This document shows positions 15,397-25,049 of a stretch of DNA of 64,000 nt, one piece after another. The DNA comes from DASQZT01 sp963728965 (GTDB lineage Bacteria > Acidobacteriota > Terriglobia > Bryobacterales > Bryobacteraceae): contig CAVSMH010000012.1 in the NCBI GenBank assembly GCA_963728965.1, positions 434,001 to 498,000 of the forward strand. The letters are read 5' to 3'. The translations under genes were made by a program, and so were the position numbers. A model generated the notes under the pieces. The model made no database searches. It saw nothing but the letters and a program-made list of their open reading frames with translations, and was not told where the DNA came from. How positions within the stretch are numbered: position 1 is the first letter of the stretch; every line of letters starts with the position of its first letter.

Positions 15397-16005
15397 ATGG
15401 ACGAGACGCAAGCACAGGCTTTCACAGCAGGAGAACCCGAACTCGACACTGCGACTCCGGCAGCCATTCCGGTGGCCGGAATTGGCGGGTCCGCGGGGGG
15501 ATTGGAGGTTTTCAAGCGCCTGCTCGGCCTCTTGGCGGGCGACACCGGCCTTGCCATCGTATTCGTTCAACATCTCGATCCAAATCACCACAGCATGCTG
15601 GCCGAGATTCTGGCGCGAGCCACTGCCATGCCTGTCAGTGAGGCTGCCAATGGCATGGCGGTAGAAGCCGACCACGTATACGTCATACCGGCAAACGCCG
15701 ATCTGACCATCGCTGGCGGCGTGCTGAATCTGACCCCCCGCACGCAAACGCCGGGGTCGCACATGCCCATCGACCGGTTTTTTCGATCGTTGGCTGCCGA
15801 GTGCGGAAGCCGGGCAATTGGGGTCATCCTGTCCGGCACCGGTTCGGACGGCTCGGCGGGCGTGGACGCCATCAAAGCAGCGGGGGGCGTGACGTTCGCG
15901 CAGGACGTGGCCACGGCGAAGTTCGCCACCATGCCGCAAGCCGCCGTAGCCACCGGTTGCGTGGATTTCGTCCTCCCGCCCGAGGCATTGCCGCCGAACT
16001 TGTAA
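15397..16005 (+). CDS. CheB-type methylesterase domain, N-terminal part of a split CheB/CheR/kinase gene
   Basis: The ATG at 15397 follows GAAGG. The 202-residue frame is a complete CheB catalytic domain: catalytic Ser32 in GIGGSAGG, His59 in FVQHLDPNHHS, Asp151 in SGTGSDGSAG. It ends with VDFVLPPEALPPNL. In related fused proteins this point reads straight on into a CheR domain (LPPEAIAAELVRIG). Restoring one C at about 15987 in GAGGC(C)ATT joins it to the downstream frame. The start of this giant sensor is therefore separated from the rest by a one-base deletion, either a true mutation or an assembly error. Without repair it would be a free methylesterase-like fragment. Confidence 0.75.
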   Translation: MDETQAQAFTAGEPELDTATPAAIPVAGIGGSAGGLEVFKRLLGLLAGDTGLAIVFVQHLDPNHHSMLAEILARATAMPVSEAANGMAVEADHVYVIPANADLTIAGGVLNLTPRTQTPGSHMPIDRFFRSLAAECGSRAIGVILSGTGSDGSAGVDAIKAAGGVTFAQDVATAKFATMPQAAVATGCVDFVLPPEALPPNL

Positions 16006-19000
16006 GAATTGGCCGGCACCCCTACCTTGCGGATGCCCACCGCGCCTACCAGGAGCCAACGGCGGCCGACGACGAAGAGCGGTTCGGCGCCATCCTGGGC
16101 ATTCTGCACGGGGCTACCGGCATCGACTTTTCACGCTACCGCGAAAAGATGATCAAACGCCGCATCCTTCGGCGTCTGGCGCTGCACAATATCGACGGGC
16201 TTGCCGAATACAGCAAGCGGCTCGAGAACGATTCCGGTGAACTGATGGCCCTCCAGCGGGACTTGCTTATCAGCGTGACCAGCTTCTTCCGGGATCGGGA
16301 ATCGTTCGAGTGTTTGAAGACAGTCGTGTTCCCCCGCATTCTCGAAGGGAGGCCCGCGAAAGAGACGATTCGCGTCTGGGTAGCGGGTTGCGCCACGGGA
16401 GAAGAGGCGTTCTCCATTGCCATCGCGCTACAGGAATACTTGAACGAAACGGGCGCCGCCTTTCCGGTGCAGATCTTTGCTTCCGACATCAGCGTGGCGG
16501 CAATTGAAAAGGCCCGCAGCGGCAAGTTCATCGAGAACATTGCAGCGGACATTTCCCATCAACGCCTGAACCGCTATTTCACAAAGGTCGAGGACGGCTA
16601 CCAGATCACCAAGAGCCTTCGCGAAATGTGCGTCTTCACCAGACACAACCTCATTGAGGAACCGCCGTTTTCGAAATTGGACTTAATCAGTTGCCGTAAC
16701 GTTTTGATCTATTTGGGTAACGTGCAGAAGGATATCATCCCTCTGTTTCATTACGCTCTCAAGCCCAATGGGTTTCTCATGTTGGGCGCATCGGAGGCCG
16801 TGGCGTCTGGCGAACTGTTCACGGTGGCCGATCGGGAGCACCGAATTTACGCTAAGCGGGAGACTGCGAGAAGGCCCCACTTGTTTCGCGCGGGCGGCGG
16901 CGGTTCACGCCGGAACCCAGCGGCCGGTGGCGGCGCCACCACGGCGCCATCTCCGGAATTGTGGGGCGGCATCGATGGGCGGAATGAGGTCGATCGGATA
17001 CTCCTTTCGAAGTACAGTCCAGCCGGGGTCGTGGTGGACGACGATCTGGAGGTTCTCGAGATCCGAGGCAGGGCCAGTCGCTACCTCACGCTGCCGGCCG
17101 GTAAGGTGAGCTTCAACCTCATGAAGCTGATTCCTGACACCGGACTGCTCCTGGAAGTCGAACAACTGATCCAGCAGGCGCGGGGGAGCGGCGAGCGGGC
17201 GCGGCGCGAGCGCGTGCCTTACGAACACGACGGAAGGACTGGCGCTTTGAATGTGGAGGTAGTGCCTCTGGACTCCAGTCAGAAGCGCTCGAATTTGGTT
17301 CTCTTCGAACCCATACCGGACGCAGTCGGCGGCGATCGCCCAGTACCGGACTCGCCTCCCGGAAGCGATGACAGCGACCGCCAGATCTCACGCCTGCAAC
17401 AGCAACTCGCCGATGCGAAAGAGAGGTTTCTTTCGGCGATGGAAAAGCACCAGTCATCCAGGGAAGAGAGCCAGAACACGACCGAGGAGGCGCTTTCGGC
17501 CAACGAGGAGTTGCAGAGCCTCAACGAGGAACTGGAGACCGCCAAGGAAGAATTGCAGTCAACCAACGAAGAATTGGTTACGGTCAACGATGAATTGCAG
17601 GCGAAAAACACGGCGCTCGCGCAGGCGCGCGACTTTGCCATGTCGATTGTCGAAACCGTCCGCCAGCCGCTATTGTTGCTCGATTCGGATTTGCGCATCA
17701 GGATGGCGAACCGGGCTTTCTATCGGACGTTTCAAGTATCGCCACTCGAAGCCGAGGGCCAAGTCATCTATTCGCTGTCGCACGGCCGTTGGGACCTTCC
17801 CGGCCTGCGGGATCCGTTAGATAGTCTTCGCCAGGGCGCCAACTCCTTCCCGGATTTCGAGGTCGATCAGGATCTTCCGAGCGTGGGGCGCCGGAGCCTG
17901 GTGGTCGGGGGCTGCTGCATCAATCATCTCAGGATGATTCTGCTGGCGATCGACGACATTACCGAACGCAAACTTGCCCAGCAGGCCGTACGCAAAAGCG
18001 AGGAGCATCTTCGCCAATCACAGAAAATGGAGGCCGTCGGCAGGCTTGCCGGCGGCATCGCTCACGATTTCAACAACCTGCTCACGGCGATCATCGGCTA
18101 CAGTGACCTCCTAATCGATACGCTTTCCAGCAACGAACCAGCCGTCCAACAGGTGCTTGAGATCAAGAGCGCCGGCAATAGGGCGGCCTCACTTACGCAA
18201 CAGTTGCTGGCGTTCAGCCGGCGGCAGGTCCTGCAACCCAAGGTTCTCGATCTGAATGTCATCGTGGCGGAGTTCGACCGAATGCTGCGCCGCCTGGTCG
18301 GCGAGCAGATCAAAGTGGCTGTCGATTGCGAGCCCGCACTCTGGCAAGTCAGGGCCGACCCCGGAGAGATCGGCCGCGCGATCATGAACCTTTCCCTGAA
18401 TTCGAGGGACGCCATGCCCGACGGCGGCACGTTAACCATTGAGACGGCTAACCTCCCTTTGACTGACGCCGATGCCAGCGAACGGGCGCTTGCGCCGGGG
18501 CGCTACGTGACGCTGGCCGTACGCGACACCGGCGTTGGAATCGACGCGGAAATGCAGGCCCACATCTTCGAGCCATTCTTCACGACGAAGGAGACTGGCA
18601 AAGGAACCGGCCTGGGCCTCGCGACCGTTTTGGGGATTGTCGAGCAAAGCGGAGGTGTCATCCGTTGCGAGTCGCGACCGGGAGAGGGAACAACCTTCAG
18701 AATCTTCTTGCCGGCAGTAGCCGGGACGGCGCACCAAGGAGCGCGTCCGGCCGCAGGTCTTGCTGAGGCGCCCAAAGGCTCCGGAGTCATTTTGCTGGTG
18801 GAGGACGAGGATGCCGTCCGCAAGCTTGCCCGCCTGGTGTTAGAGGCGAGCGGGTACACAGTTCTCGAGTCTCGCAACGGACGCGAAGGTCTGGCGCTGT
18901 GCGAAGCCCACGAGGGCCCCATCGATTTGCTGGTGACCGACGTGGTAATGCCCGAACTCGGCGGACGCGAACTTGCGGAAGGCGCCCTCAAGCTGCGGCC

Positions 19001-19166
19001 CGGCATGAAAGTCATGTTCATGTCCGGGCACACGCAGGATGTCGTGCTCAAGGAAGGCGTCAAGAAAGGAACTGCGTTTCTGCAAAAGCCTTTTACGCCC
19101 GCCGGCCTCGCGCAGAAAGTGCGCGACAGCCTGGATGGCGATGCGCGGTCCGCCGGACAACCGTAA
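15984..19166 (+). CDS. CheR methyltransferase - coiled coil - PAS - histidine kinase - receiver hybrid protein
   Basis: Similarity starts at about 15984 (IAAELVRIGRHPYLADAHR); the frame is open further upstream to 15801 only as shadow of CheB. In order: CheR domain with SAM motif VAGCATGEEAFSIAIALQEY and SCRNVLIYL (to ~16860); a PAS-like part (~16990-17330); a long coiled coil of NEELQSLNEELETAKEELQS type (~17390-17620); a PAS domain (~17640-17960); HisKA with LAGGIAHDFNNLLTAIIGYS; HATPase with NSRDAMPDGG, DTGVGID and GKGTGLGLATV; and a C-terminal receiver with VEDEDAVRKL, phospho-Asp in LLVTDVVMPEL and LQKPF. This architecture couples methyl-type chemosensory modules to a phosphorelay. The protein lacks obvious membrane helices. 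Together with the CheB part it would be ~1,250 residues. Confidence 0.85.
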   Translation, partial: GIAAELVRIGRHPYLADAHRAYQEPTAADDEERFGAILGILHGATGIDFSRYREKMIKRRILRRLALHNIDGLAEYSKRLENDSGELMALQRDLLISVTSFFRDRESFECLKTVVFPRILEGRPAKETIRVWVAGCATGEEAFSIAIALQEYLNETGAAFPVQIFASDISVAAIEKARSGKFIENIAADISHQRLNRYFTKVEDGYQITKSLREMCVFTRHNLIEEPPFSKLDLISCRNVLIYLGNVQKDIIPLFHYALKPNGFLMLGASEAVASGELFTVADREHRIYAKRETARRPHLFRAGGGGSRRNPAAGGGATTAPSPELWGGIDGRNEVDRILLSKYSPAGVVVDDDLEVLEIRGRASRYLTLPAGKVSFNLMKLIPDTGLLLEVEQLIQQARGSGERARRERVPYEHDGRTGALNVEVVPLDSSQKRSNLVLFEPIPDAVGGDRPVPDSPPGSDDSDRQISRLQQQLADAKERFLSAMEKHQSSREESQNTTEEALSANEELQSLNEELETAKEELQSTNEELVTVNDELQAKNTALAQARDFAMSIVETVRQPLLLLDSDLRIRMANRAFYRTFQVSPLEAEGQVIYSLSHGRWDLPGLRDPLDSLRQGANSFPDFEVDQDLPSVGRRSLVVGGCCINHLRMILLAIDDITERKLAQQAVRKSEEHLRQSQKMEAVGRLAGGIAHDFNNLLTAIIGYSDLLIDTLSSNEPAVQQVLEIKSAGNRAASLTQQLLAFSRRQVLQPKVLDLNVIVAEFDRMLRRLVGEQIKVAVDCEPALWQVRADPGEIGRAIMNLSLNSRDAMPDGGTLTIETANLPLTDADASERALAPGRYVTLAVRDTGVGIDAEMQAHIFEPFFTTKETGKGTGLGLATVLGIVEQSGGVIRCESRPGEGTTFRIFLPAVAGTAHQGARPAAGLAEAPKGSGVILLVEDEDAVRKLARLVLEASGYTVLESRNGREGLALCEAHEGPIDLLVTDVVMPELGGRELAEGALKLRPGMKVMFMSGHTQDVVLKEGVKKGTAFLQKPFTPAGLAQKVRDSLDGDARSAGQP

Positions 19167-19386
19167 CTGAGACTCGTTTCGCGGCCGAGCCCGAGAACGG
19201 ACAGCCGAGGAAGCGGCAGCGGCCGCCACGCAGACCGGCACATTTCGCATTTCAGGTGCTGCCTTTGCACCTCGGATCCCACGGATTTCCCCGGGGACTG
19301 CGGCCGACGCCTTCCAGATCGGAGGTTCAGTTGTGGACCATCCCGTGCTAATCACGGTGGGCCGCCGGTACGGCGAAAGGGATGAA

Positions 19387-19452
19387 ATGAAAACAACACC
19401 TACGGAGCTGGCCGGGTTTCAAGAGATCCTCGAACGAAAACAGACGGAAGGA
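19387..19452 (+). pseudogene. Possible N-terminal scrap of a DksA/TraR-like protein
   Basis: An ATG with GAAAGGG upstream begins MKTTPTELAGFQEILERKQT, like the N-terminal helix of small DksA/TraR-type proteins. After ~22 residues the sequence becomes IS630-transposase-like, so an insertion or deletion has removed the rest. The assignment rests on about 15 residues only. Confidence 0.3.
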
Positions 19453-19990
19453 TGCGCCTCGCCCAGGCCGCACGCTGACGATTTACACCGGCCAAAGTCC
19501 AGGAGGTGGTCCGGAAAACCACGCAGGAGAAGCCTGCCAATGCGACCCACTGGAGCACACGCACCATGAAGAGGCGTCCGGCCTCAGTGAGAAGAGCGTA
19601 CGCCGCATCTGGCACAAACATGGCCTGAAGCCGCACCTGTCCCGAACCGTTAAAGTCACCAACGATCCGGAATTCGACGAAAAACTGGAAGCGATCGTCG
19701 AGCTTTATCTCAACCCGCCGGAGCATCCATTGTGCTTTGCGCGGACGAGAAGAGCCAGATCCAAGCCTTGGACCGCACGCAACCCGGCTTGCCCATCAAG
19801 AAGGGAAGGTGCGGAACCATGACTCACGACTACAAGCGAAACGGAACAGCAACGTTATTTGCGGCGATAAACACGCTCGATGGCACGGTGATTAGCATGT
19901 GCGATGACCGACACCGTCACCAGGAATGATCGAAGTTTCTCCGCGTGATCGACGAAGTCACACCGAGCGGCCAGGAAATCCACCTTATTA
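19445..19990 (+). pseudogene. IS630-family transposase remnant
   Basis: Successive plus-strand pieces in changing frames: LSEKSVRRIWHKHGLKPHLS, VTNDPEFDEKLEAIVELYLN, then VLCADEKSQIQALDRTQPGL (catalytic Asp region of IS630), GTMTHDYKRNGTATLFAAIN (second Asp region follows) and FLRVIDEVTP. The N-terminal HTH and the C-terminal Glu region are missing; the right side stops at the IS1380-type element near 19990. At least two frameshifts are present. Confidence 0.75.
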
Positions 19991-21726
19991 CCTGAGTTAT
20001 GCACACGAGAAGCATTCCGAACGCCCGCGGCGCTCGGTTGATGTCATTCAGAGTTGAGTAGGTCAGTTCGAGTTTCGCTGCTTGATCGTCCTCCCGAGAG
20101 TCCGGTCCCGCCGAGTCCCCCGCCGAAGTCACTTGCTTCGTTGCGTTTGGCATCAGCGCATGAATTTCTATGCGCGGAGATCGAAAGGACCAGCGGGAAC
20201 TTCTGTCAGCGCAGGGCCGGCAGCATCACGGGTGCATAACCGTTGGCGCGCGGTGCAATCCGGCGCAACCGGTCCATCAACCGCTCGAACATACCCTTCT
20301 CCTCGTAGTGGTCGCTGTAGCTTACCCCAGTGCGGCCGGCGTGCCGCCAGATCTTGGCTGCTACGAACAGGAAGCGGAGCCGCGAAGTCGCCAGAGTCGT
20401 GTGCCGGAGTGCGGTGGCGTCGTCCTGCGGCTCGCGGTTGAACAGCATCAGCCAGCAGTTCAGGTTGTACGCCAGCATAGCCAACTGGAAGTGATTGCCG
20501 TTCACGTCAAAGCGGCCTGACGGATGCGCCGCCAGTCCGGCATCATTGTTCGCCTCTTTGATCAGGTTTTCGGCACCGCCGCGCTGGCCGTAAAACCAGA
20601 CCACGAAGTAGATCGGATCGCTCATGTCGGTCACGAAGACCCGGTACTTGAACTGACTGGTTTCGAACAACTGGTATTGCTCGATTTCCTCGGCTTCCAG
20701 TTCCTCGCGTGGCTTTTCTCTGCGCAGAGCCACGAACCGGTATGGCTTGCTCCATCCCTCCGGCTGGTAACGGAATTCGCATTCCGCGTCGGCATCCGTC
20801 TTGGGTGACGACTTCCACTGGGCTTGGCGTAGTTCCTCAACCAACCGGGACGTCTTGCGCGCACAGATCACGAATCGAGCGTCGAATTCTTCATACGCTT
20901 CGACGGCGTCCTGGCAGTAGAACCCCGAATCGGCCCGACCGTAGATCTGCTTCACACCAGGCGGCAAGGCCTTTTGGACATTCCGCAGATGATCGCGGAT
21001 CTGCTTGCCGCTGGGCCGGTCGCCATTGCGCAATTCGCCCCACACGTATTCTCGCGTCTCGGCGATGAACGTCAGCATCGGTTGATAGCTCTTCTTGCCT
21101 TTGTTTTTCGGGTTGTAGCCCTTGCGTCCGCCCATCTGTTGTCCGTAGAGCGTGTGCACGGTGGTGTCGGTGTCGATGGTGACGACCTCCAACTTCACGT
21201 TGGCCGCCTCCCAAACCCGTTCCCGCAGGGTCCGCATAATGGTTAGCATCTGGCGGGCGACATTGCGATGCAGCGCGTTCACGAATCGCCAGAAGGTGGA
21301 TTGGACCGGCAGCTTGGTGACTTTAAGGATGCCCGTCAGGATGGGATCGCGCGCGACGAAGCGCAACTGGTTCAGCCGCGGAAAGCCGATGTAGAGGCCG
21401 AGCACGATGCCCAGCACGAATCGGTACAGGTCCATGGCTCGGGGAATCCGCTTCGAGGTCAGGGTCTGCTCCACCAGGGGCTGGAACCCCACTTTCTCCA
21501 GCATGGTGATGATCGGCAGCAGTCCGCCGTAGGGAGTCAGATTCCTACCATTGAAGTCATAGGGCGTAAAGGCATTGATTTTATTGGGTTCCGGAATAAC
21601 ATCACGAACCCCTTGATTGGCGGGCCTTCGGCCGCTATCCGGTTCTTGTTCCTTAACCATTTGGGTGGCCTCTGAGAATCGGCTCGCGAAGCTGTGAACT
21701 CCGCGGACCTACTGTTTTAACGCAGG
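19991..21726 (-). mobile_element. IS1380-type insertion sequence
   Basis: The element carries one intact transposase gene. Possible tips are CCTGAGTTA at 19991-19999 and, on the opposite strand, CCTGCGTTA ending at 21726, which agree at 8 of 9 positions. The resulting 1.74 kb length suits the IS1380 family. A target duplication could not be read with certainty (ATTA on the left, ATTC on the right), so the exact ends are tentative. Its left end abuts the broken IS630 transposase. Confidence 0.6.
20206..21660 (-). CDS. IS1380-family DDE transposase
   Basis: A complete 484-residue frame with no interruption. Recognisable blocks are YRFVLGIVLGLYIGFPRLNQ near the N-terminus, the first catalytic Asp in VVTIDTDTTVHTLYGQQMGG, the second in YGRADSGFYCQDAVEAY, and the Glu in GGAENLIKEANNDAGLAAHP, followed by a C-terminal part ending LRRIAPRANGYAP. 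It would cut and paste its own element. It is one of only two full-length transposase genes in the accessory half, so this copy may be recent and active. Confidence 0.9.
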   Translation of the reverse strand: MVKEQEPDSGRRPANQGVRDVIPEPNKINAFTPYDFNGRNLTPYGGLLPIITMLEKVGFQPLVEQTLTSKRIPRAMDLYRFVLGIVLGLYIGFPRLNQLRFVARDPILTGILKVTKLPVQSTFWRFVNALHRNVARQMLTIMRTLRERVWEAANVKLEVVTIDTDTTVHTLYGQQMGGRKGYNPKNKGKKSYQPMLTFIAETREYVWGELRNGDRPSGKQIRDHLRNVQKALPPGVKQIYGRADSGFYCQDAVEAYEEFDARFVICARKTSRLVEELRQAQWKSSPKTDADAECEFRYQPEGWSKPYRFVALRREKPREELEAEEIEQYQLFETSQFKYRVFVTDMSDPIYFVVWFYGQRGGAENLIKEANNDAGLAAHPSGRFDVNGNHFQLAMLAYNLNCWLMLFNREPQDDATALRHTTLATSRLRFLFVAAKIWRHAGRTGVSYSDHYEEKGMFERLMDRLRRIAPRANGYAPVMLPALR

Positions 21727-22138
21727 ATTCTCAGAATCCCAAATGGCGTCAGGCCTCAGCCGGCCGCTGTTCGCGTCGGGCACCGTGCATAATCCAGGTA
21801 TTAGTGTCCGCTGCTGCTCTTCGGTCAGGACCACTGAGGGTGCAACACGCATGCAATCGCCTCCTGATTATTAGATGTCAGATGCTGCGGTTCGATCACC
21901 CTTTCCACCGCTCCTTCCCATTCGTACCCTGAATCCGCTCCGCCGTCCAGTGGAGATTTGACCGTGCACAAGATTCGGCTGGGCCGTGGCGGATAGCTGT
22001 CAGATCGCCGGCAGGCTGGAGCCTGAGGCCACCCGCGAACTATGGCGATTCCTAGGTCCTGATGACAAGTGTCCCGCACCCAGGCAAGACGACGGCCGCG
22101 TCGAGTTCGACCGGGTTACGATTGTGTTACGCGCAAAC
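21727..22138. other. Intergenic region, no gene recognised
   Basis: About 410 bases between the IS1380-type element and the oxidoreductase remnant. Short frames such as 21825-22079 reverse and the upstream extension of the next gene (from 21986) show no recognisable content. Confidence 0.4.
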
Positions 22139-22816
22139 ATGAGACGAGCGATTGTCTTGGGAGCCAGTGGTTTCGTGGGTTCGTACGTGCTGCAGGCGCT
22201 CTTGGACAGCCCCGATTATGCTCAGGTTACCGCGATTGCGCGGAAGCCGCTCGCGATCAGCCACGCCAAACTCAACGTCTTGATTGGGGACTACCACACG
22301 CTACCCGGTTTGCGATCTGAAATCCGGGGAGACGACCTGTTCATGACGCTTGGCACCACCAGGAAGAACTCGCCCAACCAGGCCGAGTATTACCAGTGGA
22401 TCACGATTACCCGGTCCTCGGGGCCCGCATCGCCAAAGACAACGGGGTGAAGTCGGTTTTCGTAGTCACGGCTGTTGGGGCTGATCTCGACTCGGCATTC
22501 TTCTATACGCGGACGAAGGGCGAGGTTGAGCGCGATCTCATCCAACTCGATTTCGAGCATACGCACATCTTTCGTCCCTCCATGCTGATGGGCAACAGAA
22601 GACAGGACCGTCCACTGGAAAAAAACGTTGATCGGGATCTGGCGCTGGCTGAATCCACTGCTCGTCGGGAAGGCGGATCGATACCGCGGGATCACCGGTG
22701 AAGCTCTGGCGGCAGCAATCGTGAACTCGGCAAAAAGCCAGTCGGACAAGGTCAAGATCTATCACTGGAGGGAAATGATCCAGGAGATCCACTCGGCCTC
22801 CGCTTCGCGCTCCTGA
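22139..22816 (+). pseudogene. NAD(P)-binding short-chain/HTATIP2-like oxidoreductase, two frameshifts
   Basis: From ATG 22139: RRAIVLGASGFVGSYVLQAL is a Rossmann GxxGFxG nucleotide motif; then DLFMTLGTTRKNSPNQAEYY. A one-base loss near 22395 shifts to the frame VDHDYPVLGARIAKDNGVKS, SVFVVTAVGADLDSAFFYTR and FEHTHIFRPSMLMGNR. A second shift at the run of seven A near 22620 leads to LIGIWRWLNPLLVGKADRYR and the end at 22816. Correcting the two single bases gives one continuous ~225-residue protein. Either a young pseudogene or an assembly artefact at least at the A run. Confidence 0.7.
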
Positions 22817-22835
22817 TTCGGCTGGGCGACTGAGC

Positions 22836-23240
22836 TCACTCGTCGTTTGTCCGGCCGCGCAGTTTCTTCGAGGAGGATCGTTGCGATTTTGCCGTGAGCC
22901 GACGGATTTTGGAGCCGAGCGTGGGCCGACTGGGGCGCCGGGTTTTCGGCACGACTTGAGCGCGGGCGATCAGTTCGTTTAGTCGCGCCCGGGCTTCGGC
23001 TCTATTGGCTTCCTGCGTGCGGTGCTGGCGGGCCGTGATGATCAGCACGCCGTCTTGCGTGGCGCGATTGCCGGCTAACGCGAGGAGGCGCTGCCGTACG
23101 TCTTCGGGAAGGGAGCGAGATTGGCCGACATCGAAGCGCAGTTGGACGGCAGTGGACACTTTGTTGACGTTCTGGCCGCCAGGGCCGGAGGCGCGAACGA
23201 AGGTCATTGTAAGTTCGGAATCTGGAATGAATGTTGGCAA
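22836..23240 (-). CDS. arfB: Alternative ribosome-rescue factor ArfB-like (GGQ-type peptidyl-tRNA hydrolase)
   Basis: A 134-residue protein with the catalytic GGQ motif in RASGPGGQNVNKVSTAVQLR (residues ~17-36) and the basic, Ser/Lys/Arg-rich C-terminal tail (RRLTAKSQRSSSKKLRGR) that enters the empty mRNA channel. ArfB (YaeJ) hydrolyses peptidyl-tRNA on ribosomes stalled without a stop codon. The length fits the family and there are no stop-codon-reading motifs of RF1/RF2. It is intact between a broken oxidoreductase and an IS, transcribed towards the oxidoreductase remnant. No tmRNA or arfA gene is in view. Confidence 0.9.
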   Translation of the reverse strand: MPTFIPDSELTMTFVRASGPGGQNVNKVSTAVQLRFDVGQSRSLPEDVRQRLLALAGNRATQDGVLIITARQHRTQEANRAEARARLNELIARAQVVPKTRRPSRPTLGSKIRRLTAKSQRSSSKKLRGRTNDE

Positions 23241-23307
23241 ATGCTATTTCCAGAATACCCCGTAGGGGTTCGACGGCATGCGATGAGAATAGTGGCGAGC
23301 GGCCTAG

Positions 23308-24808
23308 CAGCCTGTGGTAATAGTGAGACGGGCGAATAAAGACATGTGACCTCGTAAATGTTTTGAGCGTCTATTGGATATGGCAATGGGAACGCGGCGG
23401 AAGCGGGAGCGGCAACAGGATCTGTGGATCGCAACCAGCGATGTGGTCGAGACACCAGCCAATGTCTTCTACGACCGCTTGAATCAGATTCTGGACGGGC
23501 ACGATTTCGATGCCAAGGTGGAGCGGCTGTGCCGGAAGTTTTACAAAGACAGCGTATACGGTCGGCCCAGCATGGCGCCGGGGGTCTACTTCCGATCGCT
23601 ACTGATCGGTTTTTTTTGAGGGCCTCGATTCGGAGCGAGGAATCGCGTGGCGGACAGCCGACTCTCTGTCGTTACGGAAATTCCTGGGCTACGCGCTGGA
23701 TGAGGCCACGCCGGATCATTCCACGATTTCGCGCACGCGGCGATTGTATTGGCTGGAGACGCACAAGGCCGTGTTCCGCTGGGTGCTGAAGATCCTCGAT
23801 CAAGAGGGACTGGTCAGCGGACGGACCGTATCGATTGATGCCACTACGCTGGAAGCCAATGCGGCGCTGAAAAGCATCGTGCGGCGGGACAACGGACAAA
23901 GCTACAACGACTATCTGAAGGAACTGGCCAAGGCCGCCGGGATCGAGAACCCGACGCGCGAACAGTTGGCACGACTGGACCGCAAGCGAAAGAAGAAAGG
24001 ATCGAATCAGGAGTGGATGAGCCCCAGTGACCCCGACGCCCGAATCACCAAAATGAAGGATGGGCGGACGCACCTGGCGCACAAGGCCGAGCACGCAGTG
24101 GATCTGACCAGTGGGGCGCTGCTGGCAGTGACGCTGCAGCCGGCCAATGAAGGGGACACGACGACGATCCACCGGACCCTGGAAGAAGCGCAAGCTGTGG
24201 CCCGCGAGATCAACGAACATGGAGTCGAAGAGGTGGTAGCGGACAAGGGCTATCACAGCGGCGCGGTGCTGAAGAAAGTACATGAGCAGGAAGTCCGATG
24301 CTACATCCCCGAGCCGGAGCGTGGGCGGCGAAACTGGCAAGGTGAGGGGAAGGAGGAAGAGCAGAAGCGGACCTATGAAAACCGGCGGCGTGTGCGCGGC
24401 GACCGCAACAAGCGACTCCAGAAGTTGCGGAGCGAACTGACGGAGCGGAGCTTCGCACACCTATACGAGACCGGCGGAATGAGACGGGTGCACCTGCGGG
24501 GTCGGAAGAACATTCTGAAGCGACTAGCTGGTGCACGGAGCCGCGTTCAATCTCTCGTTGATCCTGCGCCAGACCATGGGAGTGGGGAAGCCCCGGCGGT
24601 TACAGGGGCTTTCTTTGCAACCGTTTATGCTGTTCGCGCGCATTTTTTCGTGGCTCTGGGCGACATCACGAGCACCAGAAGAAAGGAGTGAGAGCTTTGC
24701 AATGCAAAGCGGCGGCGCGAGGGCCATGCTGCCAGCCGATTCAGGCATATATCAAGTAATTTGCTTCGGGCTGGCTGCCTGGAAAACGCCTACTTCTGAC
24801 ACGGGCTG
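23308..24808 (+). mobile_element. IS5/IS1182-like insertion sequence with readable ends and CTAG target duplication
   Basis: Left tip CAGCCTGTGGTAATAGT (from 23308) and, on the opposite strand, right tip CAGCCCGTGTCAGAAGT (from 24808) are imperfect terminal inverted repeats (12 of 17 match). Both are flanked by CTAG (23304-23307 and 24809-24812), a likely four-base target duplication, although CTAG is its own complement. Length 1,501 bp. The transposase gene inside is frameshifted. Confidence 0.8.
23374..24690 (+). pseudogene. IS5/IS1182-like DDE transposase, frame broken at a T8 run
   Basis: The first frame (to 23619) reads DLWIATSDVVETPANVFYDR, GRPSMAPGVYFRSLLIGFF and stops in a run of eight T (about 23609-23616). 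Removing one T gives continuous FFEGLDSERGIAWRTADSLS. The main part contains VSIDATTLEANAALKSIVRR (first Asp), VVADKGYHSGAVLKKVHEQE (second Asp) and a C-terminal MRRVHLRGRKNILKR, where another shift near 24530 moves the sequence to the frame FNLSLILRQTMGVGKP. The T8 run could permit transcriptional slippage in a live element, but the second break suggests decay. Confidence 0.75.
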
Positions 24809-24812
24809 CTAG

Positions 24813-25049
24813 GTGACGCGACCGACGGACCGGCTCTGGGCGAAAATCACTCGACAATGCTCATATCCCGCAGCACAACGGCGATGGCGAAATGTTGGAA
24901 ACGCGGCGTCACCCTCGCTGGCGGAATTCGCGGCAACCGGAGGTGACAGCGGACGGCGATTCTGTCCATATCGCCGACAGGTGAGGGCTGCGATCCATAT
25001 TTCTCGTCGCCGATTACTGGCCCGAGGTATTCCGCATCAGTTAATTCGA
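24813..25049. other. Unassigned stretch between an IS and gene fragments
   Basis: A plus-strand frame at 24813-25241 is Arg-rich and mostly antisense to the winged-helix fragment. Nothing in 24813-25049 was recognised. Confidence 0.3.

Noticed and set aside
15382..16109. Long reverse frames of 174 and 225 codons
   Set aside because: Antisense to the well-conserved CheB domain; no motif.
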